Source: Mangrovibacterium diazotrophicum (GTDB lineage: Bacteria; Bacteroidota; Bacteroidia; Bacteroidales; Prolixibacteraceae). From it: a stretch of DNA of 64,000 bases. The notes beneath the pieces were generated by a model. It had not been told where the DNA came from. It saw only the letters and a list, made by a program, of their open reading frames with translations, and did not search any database. The number at the start of each line of letters is the position of its first letter. Position 1 is the stretch's first letter. The DNA lies in contig NZ_RAPN01000001.1 in NCBI RefSeq assembly GCF_003610535.1, positions 3,707,320 to 3,771,319 on the forward strand, written 5' to 3'. Shown piece by piece: positions 46,010 through 55,725 of this stretch. Both the position numbers and the translations under genes were made by a program.

Positions 46010-47014
46010 CTAGATGCTCGCCGGATTCAGCTCTTTGTTGTATCTGCGGGCGACCACGCTAATGTAGAAGAGTTGGAAAGCGTGATAAATCATCACCGGA
46101 ACCAGGAAAAGACTGCCCATGGTGCTTCCGGCGAATAGTACCCCAACCATTACAGATCCATGTACCAACGATTTCTTCGATCCGCAAAACAAAACGGTAA
46201 TTTGATCCTCGCGATTGAAATGCATGAACTTGGTTAGCAGTTTTGTACCTTCGAAAACGGTGAAGAACAGGGCGATGACGCAAATTGACAGCACCAGTAA
46301 TGAGTGCATCGGGATGCTGCTAAAGATGCCGTTCAGAAATGAATCACTGAAGCTTCGGTACACAATGGCCAGGATTACCGACTTGTCGAATAAACTAATT
46401 CGGCTTTTATTTCGGTTTGCCCAATTGCCCCAAAAGCGGTGCATAAAAAGCCCGATAGCAACCGGTATCAATATTTGGATCACCAAGTCGCGGATGACTT
46501 CACCGAATGCAAATGATTCGGCCTGCTGGTCGAGGAACAAGCCCATCCAGGCAGGCGTTAAAACAATGCCAATCACACCCGATATACTGGCGTTGAAAAT
46601 GGCGCTTGGAATGTTGCCCCCGGCAATGGAAACCATAACAACTGATGATGAAACGGTGCTAGGCAAAGCAGCTAAAAAGAAGACGGCCAACCAAAGGATC
46701 TCCCGGTCGCTTCCTTTAAATATAGGGTAAAACAGTAAAAGCAATAGCGGGAACACCAGGAAGGTAATCAACTGGATGAGCAGGTGCAGTCGCCAGTTGC
46801 TGAGGTCGTTCTTCAATTTTTCGGGACTTAGTTTCAAGCCATAAAAGAAGAACAGTAATGCAATTCCACCTTTAATCAACACGGATAGCTCGATTAAACT
46901 GCCGTCGTGCCCGATTCCCGGAATTAGTTTGGCGAGCAGGATCATCAACAGGATTCCGGCGATAAACCCATCCGGGAGGTATTTACGAACAGTCGACATG
47001 AAATTGGTTGACAT
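46010..47014 (-). CDS. SBF-like (YfeH/SLC10A7-type) bile acid:sodium symporter family transporter
   Basis: The protein has about ten transmembrane helices in 334 residues and begins MSTNFMSTVRKYLPDGFIAGILLMILLAKLIPG. FFYGLKLSPEKLKNDLSNWRLHLLIQ and AALPSTVSSSVVMVSIAGGN are the signatures of the SBF-like branch, which also includes YfeH and human SLC10A7. The substrate is unknown. I chose ATG 47014; 47056 and 46999 are other in-frame choices. It converges with the LuxR-type gene with 11 bases between stops, and is divergent from the efflux operon. Confidence 0.85.
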   Translation of the reverse strand: MSTNFMSTVRKYLPDGFIAGILLMILLAKLIPGIGHDGSLIELSVLIKGGIALLFFFYGLKLSPEKLKNDLSNWRLHLLIQLITFLVFPLLLLLFYPIFKGSDREILWLAVFFLAALPSTVSSSVVMVSIAGGNIPSAIFNASISGVIGIVLTPAWMGLFLDQQAESFAFGEVIRDLVIQILIPVAIGLFMHRFWGNWANRNKSRISLFDKSVILAIVYRSFSDSFLNGIFSSIPMHSLLVLSICVIALFFTVFEGTKLLTKFMHFNREDQITVLFCGSKKSLVHGSVMVGVLFAGSTMGSLFLVPVMIYHAFQLFYISVVARRYNKELNPASI

Positions 47015-47300
47015 GGCTACAACAGATTTTGGGCAAAGATGGCCAATTTTCGTCAATTCGCCGATTTGAGGCTGAGATTTGGTCCCTTTGAAAATAAAAG
47101 TTCAGAATCCTGTAACGTCCAGTATTTTCGTTCGTCGTATGTACATCAATGCGATGATAAAAGGTAGCAGGTAATCCAAGTTACCATACCAATAACGTAA
47201 TTCACGCCAAAAATTCTGCAGTTCATCGAAATAGTTCTGCAAATCGATGACAGAATCATCAAATTTGAATACAGAAACGGAAACACAAAACAAACAAGCC

Positions 47301-48026
47301 ATGATTAAACTAAACGACATTCACAAATCGTACGAGATGGGGAGCAGCAAGCTGCATGTTTTGAAAGGCATTGACCTGGACATCCATCAAGGCGAATTTG
47401 TTTCTATTATGGGCTCATCCGGCTCAGGAAAATCAACCCTCTTAAATATTTTAGGGATTCTGGACAACTACGACCAGGGAAGCTACCATTTGGGTGGTAA
47501 GCTGATTTCGAACATGAGCGAGAAAAAGGCCGCCCAGCTTCGGAATGAAATGGTTGGCTTTGTGTTTCAGTCGTTTAATTTGATTTCTTTCAAAAATGCC
47601 ATGGAGAATGTGGCACTGCCGCTTTATTATAAAGGTGTGAACCGAAAAAAACGTAACCTCATGGCCATGGAATACCTGGATCGTTTGGGCTTGAAACCCT
47701 GGGCTGAGCACATGCCGAGCGAGATGTCGGGTGGGCAAAAACAGCGTGTGGCAATAGCCCGTGCACTGATCTCGAAACCGCAGATTATTTTGGCTGATGA
47801 GCCAACCGGTGCGCTGGATACGTCTACTTCGTATGAGGTGATGGACATTCTGCGCGAGATCAACGAGTCCGGAATCACCGTGATTATTGTGACCCACGAA
47901 CACGACATTGCTGCGATGACGCAAAAGATCGTTCGCCTGAAAGATGGTCGGATTGACGAGGTGATTCTGAACGGAGAGCTTGCTGATTTCCGTACCCGCT
48001 ATTCAAAAGAAATGCAACCTGCCTAA
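47301..48026 (+). CDS. ABC transporter ATP-binding protein, MacB/LolD type
   Basis: The 241-residue ATPase has Walker A GSSGSGKST, Q-loop FVFQSFNLISF, signature MSGGQKQRVAIARAL, Walker B IILADEPTGALD and the switch His in IIVTHEHD. This type pairs with MacB/FtsX permeases. I chose ATG 47301 (MIKLNDIHKSYEMG), the standard start of the family; the upstream ATG at 47247 adds an unrelated 18 residues. It is the first gene of a five-gene operon: ATPase, two permeases, adaptor, outer membrane channel. The gap to the first permease is only 11 bases. Confidence 0.93.
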   Translation: MIKLNDIHKSYEMGSSKLHVLKGIDLDIHQGEFVSIMGSSGSGKSTLLNILGILDNYDQGSYHLGGKLISNMSEKKAAQLRNEMVGFVFQSFNLISFKNAMENVALPLYYKGVNRKKRNLMAMEYLDRLGLKPWAEHMPSEMSGGQKQRVAIARALISKPQIILADEPTGALDTSTSYEVMDILREINESGITVIIVTHEHDIAAMTQKIVRLKDGRIDEVILNGELADFRTRYSKEMQPA

Positions 48027-48037
48027 ACTCTTCTGTC

Positions 48038-49288
48038 ATGTTTGATATCGATAAGTGGCAGGAGATTCTGGCCACGATCAAAAAAAATAAAATGCGCACC
48101 TTCCTGACCGGCTTCTCGGTTGCCTGGGGGATTTTCATGTTGATGATCCTGCTGGGCTCGGGCAACGGCTTGAGTAATGGTGTTGCCAACAACTTTATGG
48201 GCGATGCAGTAAACGCCATGTGGATTTGGAGCGGTGAAACAACTGTTCCTTACCAAGGTTTGAAATCAGGTCGACCCATTCAGTTTCACAATGAAGACTA
48301 CGATGTTTTGAAAAGCCTTCCGGGTGTGGAATCAGTTTCGGGCCGATATTATATGGGGAATACGCGCTATTCCTACGGTAGCGAGTCTGGTGAATACACG
48401 ACGGTAACCTGCCACCCTGAGTTGAACGATGTTGATCAGAATGTGATGCTTGAAGGGCGTTACATTAATAAAGTTGACATTAACGAGAAACGAAAAGTGG
48501 TCGTGCTCGGGAAAGACATTCGTGATGCGCTGTTCAAGGACAAACCAGCTTTGGGCGAATATGTGAAAGTGAATAACGTTCCTTTCAAAGTCGTTGGTGT
48601 TTGTGTGGAGCCGGAGTCGACCCGTAATCGGAATGCGTTTATGCCGGTCTCTACTGCTCAAATGGTTTTCAACGGATCGAACCGCTTGCACAACTTCGCG
48701 ATCACGATTAATGGAAAAGATTTGGAAGAAAGCAAAGCCATTGAAGAACAGATTCGCAACACGTTTGCCCGTAAGTTAAGGTTTGATAAAACGGACGAGA
48801 GTGCGATGGGGGTGTACAATAAACTGGAAAACTACATCCAGACCATGCGCATTTTTCAGGCCATTAAAATATTCATCTGGATCATTGGAATTGGTACGCT
48901 AATCGCCGGAATCGTGGGCGTGAGCAACATCATGCTGATTGTGGTGAAGGAACGGACCAAAGAAATCGGGATTCGGAAAGCTATTGGTGCAAGTCCGTCA
49001 TCCGTGATTGGTTTGATTCTTTTGGAGTCAATATTGATCACCACCATTGCCGGTTACATTGGCTTGGTGCTGGGCACCGGTTTGATGGAACTGATCAATT
49101 ACCTGATGATGCAATCGGCAGGCGGCGGACCGCAGCAAGGTGAGACTCTTTTCCTGAACCCGACGGTTGATTTTGGCGTGGCCGTGGCGGCAACTTTGTT
49201 GCTGGTTGTTGCCGGAACCATAGCCGGCTACATTCCTGCCAAACGAGCCGCGAGCATAAAACCAATTGTTGCCTTAAGAGATGAGTAA
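48038..49288 (+). CDS. MacB/FtsX-type ABC transporter permease (first)
   Basis: The 416-residue permease has a transmembrane helix near residues 20-45 (RTFLTGFSVAWGIFMLMILLGSGNG), a large periplasmic MacB-type domain (about 50-270), and three C-terminal helices (IKIFIWIIGIGTLIAGIVGVSNIMLIVVKERTKEIGIRKAIGASP is the hallmark). It is a close relative of the second permease at 49441, suggesting a heterodimer. It would use the ATPase upstream and pass substrate to the adaptor and TolC-like channel. Cargo is unknown. Confidence 0.92.
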   Translation: MFDIDKWQEILATIKKNKMRTFLTGFSVAWGIFMLMILLGSGNGLSNGVANNFMGDAVNAMWIWSGETTVPYQGLKSGRPIQFHNEDYDVLKSLPGVESVSGRYYMGNTRYSYGSESGEYTTVTCHPELNDVDQNVMLEGRYINKVDINEKRKVVVLGKDIRDALFKDKPALGEYVKVNNVPFKVVGVCVEPESTRNRNAFMPVSTAQMVFNGSNRLHNFAITINGKDLEESKAIEEQIRNTFARKLRFDKTDESAMGVYNKLENYIQTMRIFQAIKIFIWIIGIGTLIAGIVGVSNIMLIVVKERTKEIGIRKAIGASPSSVIGLILLESILITTIAGYIGLVLGTGLMELINYLMMQSAGGGPQQGETLFLNPTVDFGVAVAATLLLVVAGTIAGYIPAKRAASIKPIVALRDE

Positions 49289-49440
49289 GAAGACAAAAGA
49301 GTGAAGTCAAAAGGCAATGGAGATCTCCCTTTTATTATTGGTAGAGCTTCCAATGCGATTAATGACAGATCTCTGCGAAAGCGAAAAACGACGAAAACAA
49401 CTAACCATGAAAACGACGATAACAACGAAAATGAAGCGCT

Positions 49441-50703
49441 ATGTTTGACCTTGATCTCTGGAAAGAAATATTAAGTGCGCTGAAGCAAAACCGGATGCGC
49501 AGCTTCATGACAGCCTTCGGGGTGTTTTGGGGAATCTTCATGCTTATCATCATGTCGGGGGCCGGCCGCGCGCTGGAAAACGGCGTGTTGGATGGGGTGA
49601 AAGCATTTGCAACCAATTCCGCCTTCTTCTGGACCGAACGAACCAGCGTTCCGTATGAGGGATTTCAGCGCGGTCGTCGCTGGGATTACGACAACCAGGA
49701 TATTGAATACATCCGCCAAAATGTGAAAGAAGTCGAGTACCTGTCGCCGCGTTTGTTCGGCTGGCAGCAAAACGGTGACAACACTGTTCGCGGCGAACGC
49801 ACCGGAGCTTTCAATATTTATGGCGATTATCCCGACTATTTTAAAATTGACGGCTGGACACCTATAAAAGGACGTTTGATGAACGAAATCGACGTGTTGG
49901 AAAAGCGCAAAGTTTGTGTGATTGGCGAACGCGTTGTTGAGGTAATGTTTGCCAGCGACGAAGATCCAATCGGGCAGTATTTGAAAATTAGTGGTGTGTA
50001 TTTTCAGGTTGTCGGTGTCATTCATCCGGAAACGCGCATCAATATTGGCGGCGGTAAAAAGGAGGAGACGATTATCATTCCGTTTACCACGATGCAAACT
50101 GCCTACAACTATGGGAATGTCATTCACTTTTTCTCGGTAACTGCAAAAAAGGGCTACAAAGTGAGCGACTTGCAGGAAAAACTGAAATCTATTCTGAAAG
50201 ACCGTCACAAAATTTCCCCCGACGATTTGCAGGCAGTCGGATCATTCAATATTGAAGCTGAATTCATCAAGTTTAACGCGTTGTTCACCGGGATCCAGGT
50301 ACTGACGTGGATCGTTGGTATCGGAACCCTGTTCGCCGGGATCATTGGTGTGAGCAACATTATGCTCGTGATCATCAAAGAGCGCACGCAGGAAATCGGG
50401 ATTCAGCGGGCTATTGGCGCTACCCCGTCAAAAATCATCACTCACATTGTGGCTGAAAGTGTGTTCCTCACTGTTATGGCTGGCTATGTTGGACTTTCGC
50501 TGGGAGTCGGCCTCCTCGAAATTCTTAGTAGGATTTTGGAAGCCGGCGGCGAAGAGCTGTTCTTCCGAAATCCGCAAGTGAATTTAAATATGGCCCTTTC
50601 AGCCCTAATGGTATTGGTTATCGCGGGCTGTTTTGCCGGACTCATTCCGGCGAAACGCGCCATCAACATAAAACCAATCGATGCCTTGCGCGACGAAGGC
50701 TAA
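49441..50703 (+). CDS. MacB/FtsX-type ABC transporter permease (second)
   Basis: The 420-residue permease has the same layout as the gene before it: N-terminal helix (RSFMTAFGVFWGIFMLIIMSGAGRA), periplasmic domain, and TWIVGIGTLFAGIIGVSNIMLVIIKERTQEIGIQRAIGATP near the C-terminus. A 152-base gap separates it from the first permease, wider than other gaps in the operon; I see no terminator in it. Two permeases with one ATPase are common for this type in Bacteroidota. Confidence 0.92.
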   Translation: MFDLDLWKEILSALKQNRMRSFMTAFGVFWGIFMLIIMSGAGRALENGVLDGVKAFATNSAFFWTERTSVPYEGFQRGRRWDYDNQDIEYIRQNVKEVEYLSPRLFGWQQNGDNTVRGERTGAFNIYGDYPDYFKIDGWTPIKGRLMNEIDVLEKRKVCVIGERVVEVMFASDEDPIGQYLKISGVYFQVVGVIHPETRINIGGGKKEETIIIPFTTMQTAYNYGNVIHFFSVTAKKGYKVSDLQEKLKSILKDRHKISPDDLQAVGSFNIEAEFIKFNALFTGIQVLTWIVGIGTLFAGIIGVSNIMLVIIKERTQEIGIQRAIGATPSKIITHIVAESVFLTVMAGYVGLSLGVGLLEILSRILEAGGEELFFRNPQVNLNMALSALMVLVIAGCFAGLIPAKRAINIKPIDALRDEG

Positions 50704-50762
50704 GCCACAATTATTCAATTTGAAACAGAAACAAGAAACAGAAAACAATAAAAACCAACAAA

Positions 50763-51887
50763 ATGAAAAAGCTCTTTAAAATTTTAGGAATCGTGGTAAT
50801 CGTAGCCATTTTTGGCGGAACGATATTCTTCCTGTATACAAAATCGAAGAAACAACCTGATATTTTCGAAAACAAAACGCCGTTTGTATCCAACGTGATC
50901 AAAAAAACGGTGGCGACTGGCTCTGTTGTTCCCCGTCAGGAAATTGAAATTAAACCGCAGATCTCGGGGATCATTGACGAGTTGTTTGTCGAGGCCGGCG
51001 ATTTCGTTAAAAAGGACCAGGTAATTGCGCGAATCAAGATTATTCCCGACATGGTAACCTTGAATAGTGCCGAGTCTCGACTGAATCGCGCAAAGATCAA
51101 CTTCGAAGATGCCAAGGTTGATTTTGACCGGCAACAGAAATTATTTGATGACAACGTGATTTCGTATACCGATTACAAGAGCTCGAAAGTTTCCTACGAT
51201 TCGTCGAAAGAAGAATTGTCGGCTGCTGAGAACAACCTGGAGTTGGTGAAAAACGGTGTTCTGAAAAAAGCAGAAACAGCAACCAACACGCTGGTGCGAT
51301 CGACAATTAACGGGATGGTTTTGGATGTACCGATCAAAGTTGGTAACTCGGTGATCCAATCGAACACTTTCAACGATGGAACAACCATTGCTACCGTGGC
51401 GGATATGCAGGACATGATTTTTGAAGGCAAGGTTGACGAAACTGAAGTTGGCAAGATTAAGATCGGAATGCCGATCGAATTGGAGATTGGAGCCATCGAA
51501 AAAGAGAAATTTGCGGCAACGCTTAAGTATATTGCCCCGAAAGGAGTTGAGGAGAATGGTGCGATTCAGTTCGAAATCAAGGCAGATGTCGATTTGAAAA
51601 ACGATCAGTTTATCCGAGCAGGTTATAGCGCCAACGCCAATATTGTACTGGATCGCAAGGATAGCGTGATGGTGATTCCCGAAGGTATGCTGAAGTTTGA
51701 ACACGATTCCGCTTATGTTGAAGTGCTGACCAACGAGCAGGAGAGCACGTACGAAAAGCGCAATGTGAAAACCGGACTTTCCGACGGTATCAACATCGAG
51801 ATTGTAGAAGGTTTGTCGAAGGATGACAAGGTGAAAGGGGATAAAATCGATCCGAAAAAAGCAAAAGAAGAGAATAAACAAGGCTAA
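50763..51887 (+). CDS. Periplasmic adaptor (membrane fusion) protein, MacA/HlyD type
   Basis: The 374-residue protein has an N-terminal anchor helix (about 6-25) and a barrel-sandwich (lipoyl-like) hybrid domain: TVATGSVVPRQEIEIKPQISGIIDELFVEAGDFVKKDQVIARI. A coiled-coil hairpin follows (about 95-170; ESRLNRAKINFEDAKVDFDRQQKLFDD), then the beta-barrel and membrane-proximal domains. It bridges the inner-membrane permease to the outer-membrane channel. It follows the second permease by 59 bases, and the TolC-like gene lies 158 bases downstream. Confidence 0.92.
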   Translation: MKKLFKILGIVVIVAIFGGTIFFLYTKSKKQPDIFENKTPFVSNVIKKTVATGSVVPRQEIEIKPQISGIIDELFVEAGDFVKKDQVIARIKIIPDMVTLNSAESRLNRAKINFEDAKVDFDRQQKLFDDNVISYTDYKSSKVSYDSSKEELSAAENNLELVKNGVLKKAETATNTLVRSTINGMVLDVPIKVGNSVIQSNTFNDGTTIATVADMQDMIFEGKVDETEVGKIKIGMPIELEIGAIEKEKFAATLKYIAPKGVEENGAIQFEIKADVDLKNDQFIRAGYSANANIVLDRKDSVMVIPEGMLKFEHDSAYVEVLTNEQESTYEKRNVKTGLSDGINIEIVEGLSKDDKVKGDKIDPKKAKEENKQG

Positions 51888-52045
51888 GTGAGCGATAGAT
51901 CATATGCAGGATGATGCCGATTTTGTGATGAAACAAGTTTTTAAATAAAATAGGTAGGGCAGAATATGCGTTTAGTTGGAAACAATTTAACTCTGCCTAC
52001 TCATTTTGAATTGAATCGTTAAATTAGCACAACAAAAAATAGAAA

Positions 52046-53362
52046 ATGAAACTCATCAATCAATTAATCATAGCCGTTTTGTTGCTGGTTTCTGTTGGTG
52101 CTCAGGCACAGGAGAGCTGGGATCTGCAGAAATGCATCGATTATGCTTTGGAAAATAACATCCAGGTGAAGCAGCAACAAATCAACACCAATTACTACGA
52201 CAACTTGTCGAAACAAGCTCGGAACAACAGGTTGCCTGGTTTATCCGGATCGATTTCGCAAACCTATAATTTTAAAAATTCTCAAAATTCGACTGGTAGC
52301 TATCAATCTGGCGATATTCATCAGGTTGGTGCAAGTTTGGATGCTAGTCTCACTTTGTGGAATGGCTTTAAGTTGAACAACACGGTGAAACAAGCTGATT
52401 TTTCGCTGCAAGCTCGTTTGCAGGATTTGCAAAAAGCTAAAGATGATCTGATGCTAAATATTGCTGCGGCCTATTTGGAAATTTTATTTGCTGACGAATT
52501 GATCCAGGTTGATAAGGATCAAATTGCGGTAACGAAGTCCCAGGTTGATCGCACCGGTAAATTGGTAAAGGCCGGAAGTCTGGCAAAAGGTAGTTTGTTG
52601 GAAATTGAGGCCCAATTGGCGAGTGAGGAATTGAATTTGGTGGAGGCAGAAAATTCGCAACAACTGGCTTATCTGAATCTTTATCAGATGTTGGAATTGC
52701 CAGCTACAGAGAGCTTTGTTGTTGAGAAGCCTTATCTGCCGGTTGTTCGGGCAAATAGCTCAGTGATCAATTCAATGGATGTGTATCGGAAAGCAGTTCA
52801 AACACGACCGGAAGTGAAAAGTGCTGAATTTGATCTGCAGGCGTCGCAGAAAAGTGTTGCAATAGCTAAAGGTCAACTGTATCCATCGTTGGCTCTCGGC
52901 GCGAATTACTCCACCTACTATTATAATATTTATGAAGGATCACTGTTTTCTCAATTTAAAGAACAGGCTAGGCCATCGGTCGGATTATATTTGAGTATTC
53001 CTATTTTCGGCAAGCTGCAGGCTCGAACGGATATTAGCAATGCAAATATAGATGTGCTGAGTAGAGAGCTGGATGTGCAGAACACCAAAAATGTATTGCG
53101 AAAAGAGATTGAAACGGCCTATACCAATGCGGTTGCTTCGTTGAAAAAATACATGGCCAGTACAAAGGCGGTTGAGTCGATGCAGGAAGCTTTTCGTTAC
53201 ACCGAAGAGAAATTCAATGTCGGAATGGTTAACTCGGTTGAATACAACCAGGCAAAAAATAACCTGACAAAGGCACAGAGTGACCTGGCTCAGGCCAAAT
53301 ACGAATACATCTTCCGAACTAAGATTCTTGATTTCTACAATGGCATTCCGATCCAGTTGTAG
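52046..53362 (+). CDS. TolC-family outer membrane efflux channel
   Basis: The 438-residue protein has a signal peptide (to about 21, GAQAQ) and two repeats of the OEP domain with long heptad-rich helices: WDLQKCIDYALENNIQVKQQ and VDRTGKLVKAGSLAKGSLLEIEAQLASEELNL in the first, VYRKAVQTRPEVKSAEFDLQASQKS and TEEKFNVGMVNSVEYNQAKNNLTKAQSDLAQAKYEYIFRTKILDFYNG in the second. It is the outer-membrane exit of the efflux system encoded by the four genes upstream. A terminator is about 160 bases downstream. Confidence 0.93.
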   Translation: MKLINQLIIAVLLLVSVGAQAQESWDLQKCIDYALENNIQVKQQQINTNYYDNLSKQARNNRLPGLSGSISQTYNFKNSQNSTGSYQSGDIHQVGASLDASLTLWNGFKLNNTVKQADFSLQARLQDLQKAKDDLMLNIAAAYLEILFADELIQVDKDQIAVTKSQVDRTGKLVKAGSLAKGSLLEIEAQLASEELNLVEAENSQQLAYLNLYQMLELPATESFVVEKPYLPVVRANSSVINSMDVYRKAVQTRPEVKSAEFDLQASQKSVAIAKGQLYPSLALGANYSTYYYNIYEGSLFSQFKEQARPSVGLYLSIPIFGKLQARTDISNANIDVLSRELDVQNTKNVLRKEIETAYTNAVASLKKYMASTKAVESMQEAFRYTEEKFNVGMVNSVEYNQAKNNLTKAQSDLAQAKYEYIFRTKILDFYNGIPIQL

Positions 53363-53525
53363 AAATGGAAAAGTTTTTATTCATATTGATTCTTAGCAAA
53401 TAAGGTGATAAATTTATATTGATAGATTTTCATATAGGATTCGATAAATAGGACCACAAATGCGGTTGAAAGTATTCTAAAAGCATCTGTGGGAGATATT
53501 TATCAAGATTGATTATGGTATTGGA

Positions 53526-53549
53526 GGCATCGCAAGGGCGATGCCTTTT
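53526..53549 (+). terminator. Terminator of the efflux operon
   Basis: A perfect 8-bp stem GGCATCGC/GCGATGCC with loop AAGG is followed by TTTTC and more T-rich sequence. Confidence 0.8.
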
Positions 53550-53557
53550 CCTTTTTG

Positions 53558-53588
53558 AAAAAAAAGCTGCCCGATTGGAGCAGCTTTT
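53558..53588 (-). terminator. Terminator of kbl
   Basis: The stem AAAAGCTGC/GCAGCTTTT has a 9-base loop and a T run on the minus strand, just past the kbl stop. Confidence 0.85.
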
Positions 53589-53609
53589 CAAATGAAGGGT
53601 ATTTCTAAA

Positions 53610-54797
53610 TCAGATCACTTTTAATTCTTTTCCCACTTTTATTAAAGCTTCAACGGCTTTGTCGATTTGCTTGTTCGTATGAGCGGCCGATAATTGGACG
53701 CGAATTCGTGCTTTTCCTTTGGGCACAACCGGGTAAACAAATCCAATCACATAAATTCCTTCTTTTAGCAACATGTCGGCAAATTTCACCGCTAAGGGTG
53801 CATCGTAAAGCATTACCGGAACGATGGCCGTTTCGCCTTTTACCAAGTCGAATCCGGCGGCTTCCATTTTAGTCCGGAAACGAATGGCGTTTTCCATCGT
53901 TTTATGTTGAAGCTCTGACGAACTGGTCAGCATATCCAGCACTTTCAGTGTGGCGCCAACTGTTGCGGGAGCCAAGGTGTTGGAGAATAAATACGGACGG
54001 GAACGCTGACGAAGCATCTCGATAATTTCTTTTCGACCCGACGTGCAACCACCGTTGCCACCACCCAATGCCTTCCCGAAGGTTGTGGTAATAACGTCGA
54101 TTTTTCCCAGCAGTCCGAAATGCTCGGCAGTACCTCGACCGGTATCGCCAATATAACCGGAGGCGTGCGAGTCGTCGACCATAACCAGTGCATCGTATTT
54201 TTCGCACAAGTCTACAATTTCGGGCAATTTGGCTAAATCGCCATCCATCGAGAAAACGCCGTCGGTTACCACAATTCGGTATTTCGCCGATTGCGCGTCT
54301 TTCAGGCATTGCTCCAATTCGGCCATGTTCGAGTGTTTGTATCGAAAGCGCTGCGCTTTGCAAAGACGAACACCGTCGATGATGGAGGCGTGGTTCAACT
54401 CATCGGAAATAATGGCGGAGTCTTCTCCTAACAGTGGCTCGAAAACACCACCATTGGCATCGAAGGCAGCACAGTATAAAATGGTGTCTTCCGTTCCCAG
54501 AAACTCCGATGTTTTTTGTTCCAGCTGTTTGTGAATAGCTTGTGTGCCGCAGATGAAGCGAACCGACGAAAGTCCGAATCCCCAATCGTTCATGATATCC
54601 TGCGCTGCTTTCACAACCTCCGGATGGTTGGCCAGTCCGAGGTAATTGTTCGCGCAGAAATTCAGTACTTCATTTTCGTTTCCAACCCGAATGTTTGAAC
54701 TTTGAGATGAGGTGATAATCCGTTCTGTTTTATACAAGCCTTGTTCTTTCAGCTCTTCCAGCGTTTGCTGCAGGTCCTGCTTAATTCTTCCGTACAT
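53610..54797 (-). CDS. kbl: Glycine C-acetyltransferase (2-amino-3-ketobutyrate CoA ligase)
   Basis: The 395-residue PLP enzyme cleaves 2-amino-3-ketobutyrate with CoA into glycine and acetyl-CoA, the second step of threonine breakdown. It belongs to the alpha-oxoamine synthase family: FCANNYLGLANHPEV, SVRFICGTQAIHKQLE, VMVDDSHASGYIGDTGRGTAEHFG, and the PLP lysine in TTTFGKALGGGNGG. The length fits KBL. I chose ATG 54797 (MYGRIKQDLQ), since a TTG at 54821 lies in the promoter. Threonine dehydrogenase (tdh) is not next to it. Serine palmitoyltransferase is the other member of this family to consider in Bacteroidota, but the motifs favour KBL. Confidence 0.9.
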   Translation of the reverse strand: MYGRIKQDLQQTLEELKEQGLYKTERIITSSQSSNIRVGNENEVLNFCANNYLGLANHPEVVKAAQDIMNDWGFGLSSVRFICGTQAIHKQLEQKTSEFLGTEDTILYCAAFDANGGVFEPLLGEDSAIISDELNHASIIDGVRLCKAQRFRYKHSNMAELEQCLKDAQSAKYRIVVTDGVFSMDGDLAKLPEIVDLCEKYDALVMVDDSHASGYIGDTGRGTAEHFGLLGKIDVITTTFGKALGGGNGGCTSGRKEIIEMLRQRSRPYLFSNTLAPATVGATLKVLDMLTSSSELQHKTMENAIRFRTKMEAAGFDLVKGETAIVPVMLYDAPLAVKFADMLLKEGIYVIGFVYPVVPKGKARIRVQLSAAHTNKQIDKAVEALIKVGKELKVI

Positions 54798-54818
54798 GCC
54801 TTTGATTTTTGTTTCTAC

Positions 54819-54826
54819 CAAAAGTA
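54819..54826 (-). promoter_or_regulatory. -7 promoter element of kbl
   Basis: On the minus strand it reads TACTTTTG, a perfect TAnnTTTG. It lies 22 bases before the ATG at 54797 and overlaps the longer-frame TTG, so it decides the start. The -33 element is unclear. Confidence 0.5.
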
Positions 54827-54987
54827 AAGCTCCGTTGACAAAAAAAAGGTGATAAAAAACATTTTCGGTAGGGTAACTTGTTTATTATATGGAATAAGAG
54901 GTAAAGGTCCGAAAATATTATTCTGCAAAAGTATCGATGCTGAGAAGGTGATAAACGGACTAATGAAGGTAATTAAAACCCAGAAAG

Positions 54988-55725
54988 ATGGAACGTAAAC
55001 AATTTTTAAAGCAAGGCATAGTTGGTTTGGGGTCGATTGTTGGCTTGTCGAAAGTAATGTTGGCTTGCGCAAGCGGGCAGGACGATGTCGTTGATGAAAC
55101 AGAAGTAACCGATAGTAGTTATACGAATGAGAGTAGCACGAGTGATTCTTGTGAATTATCTCCAAGCGAAACCGAAGGGCCATATCCAATTAAAACTCCA
55201 GCAGATCTGGTGAGGGAAAACATCGTGTCGGATCGAAGCGGTGTTGCTTTGTTGATTACGCTGACAGTTGTTGATCAAAGCGCCGACTGTGCACCGTTAG
55301 CGGATGTTTTGGTTGATATTTGGCACTGCGACAAAGATGGTTATTACTCGGAATATAAAGGAAGCGGATATGTTTCGACTCAAGTTGACAACACGAGTAA
55401 ACATTTTCTCCGTGGTCGTCAAACAACCGATTCAAACGGACAGGTTTCTTTTATCAGCATTTACCCGGGATGGTACCAAAGTCGGGCACCTCATATTCAC
55501 GTTGAAGTACTGAATTCATCTGAGCAAACCATTCGTGTCACGCAAATTGCCTTTCCGAAGGATATTTGCGATACCGTTTATGCGACTTCCGGCTATCATG
55601 GTTCGGCCGATACCTTGAATGCCAGCGACAACGTATTCTCAGATAGTTTGGATGGGAATTTGGCCGACTCTATTTCCGGAAATACAACTGATGGCTACAC
55701 TTTGTTGAAGACGATTGTGGTTTAG
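54988..55725 (+). CDS. Exported intradiol ring-cleavage dioxygenase-like protein
   Basis: The 245-residue protein begins [27 protein letters not shown], a Tat-like lipoprotein signal (K-x-F-L-K rather than a strict RR; Cys at about 27). After a Ser/Thr/Asp-rich linker comes the beta-sandwich fold of protocatechuate/catechol dioxygenases: [58 protein letters not shown]. The Fe(III) ligands of this fold are two Tyr and two His, which DGYYSEY, GWYQSR and APHIHVEV can provide. The substrate outside the cytoplasm is unknown; an aromatic such as a lignin- or plant-derived catechol is inference. Its stop codon overlaps that of rnhB on the other strand. Confidence 0.85.
   Translation: MERKQFLKQGIVGLGSIVGLSKVMLACASGQDDVVDETEVTDSSYTNESSTSDSCELSPSETEGPYPIKTPADLVRENIVSDRSGVALLITLTVVDQSADCAPLADVLVDIWHCDKDGYYSEYKGSGYVSTQVDNTSKHFLRGRQTTDSNGQVSFISIYPGWYQSRAPHIHVEVLNSSEQTIRVTQIAFPKDICDTVYATSGYHGSADTLNASDNVFSDSLDGNLADSISGNTTDGYTLLKTIVV

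Noticed and set aside
47102-47320. 72-codon minus-strand frame between the SBF-like gene and the efflux operon
   Set aside because: It has a hydrophobic stretch, but it overlaps the start of the ATPase gene on the other strand and has no sign of a real gene.
49289-49440. Missing or broken gene in the 152-base gap between the two permeases
   Set aside because: No open frame of significance, no terminator, no repeat of IS type; likely just a wide operon gap.
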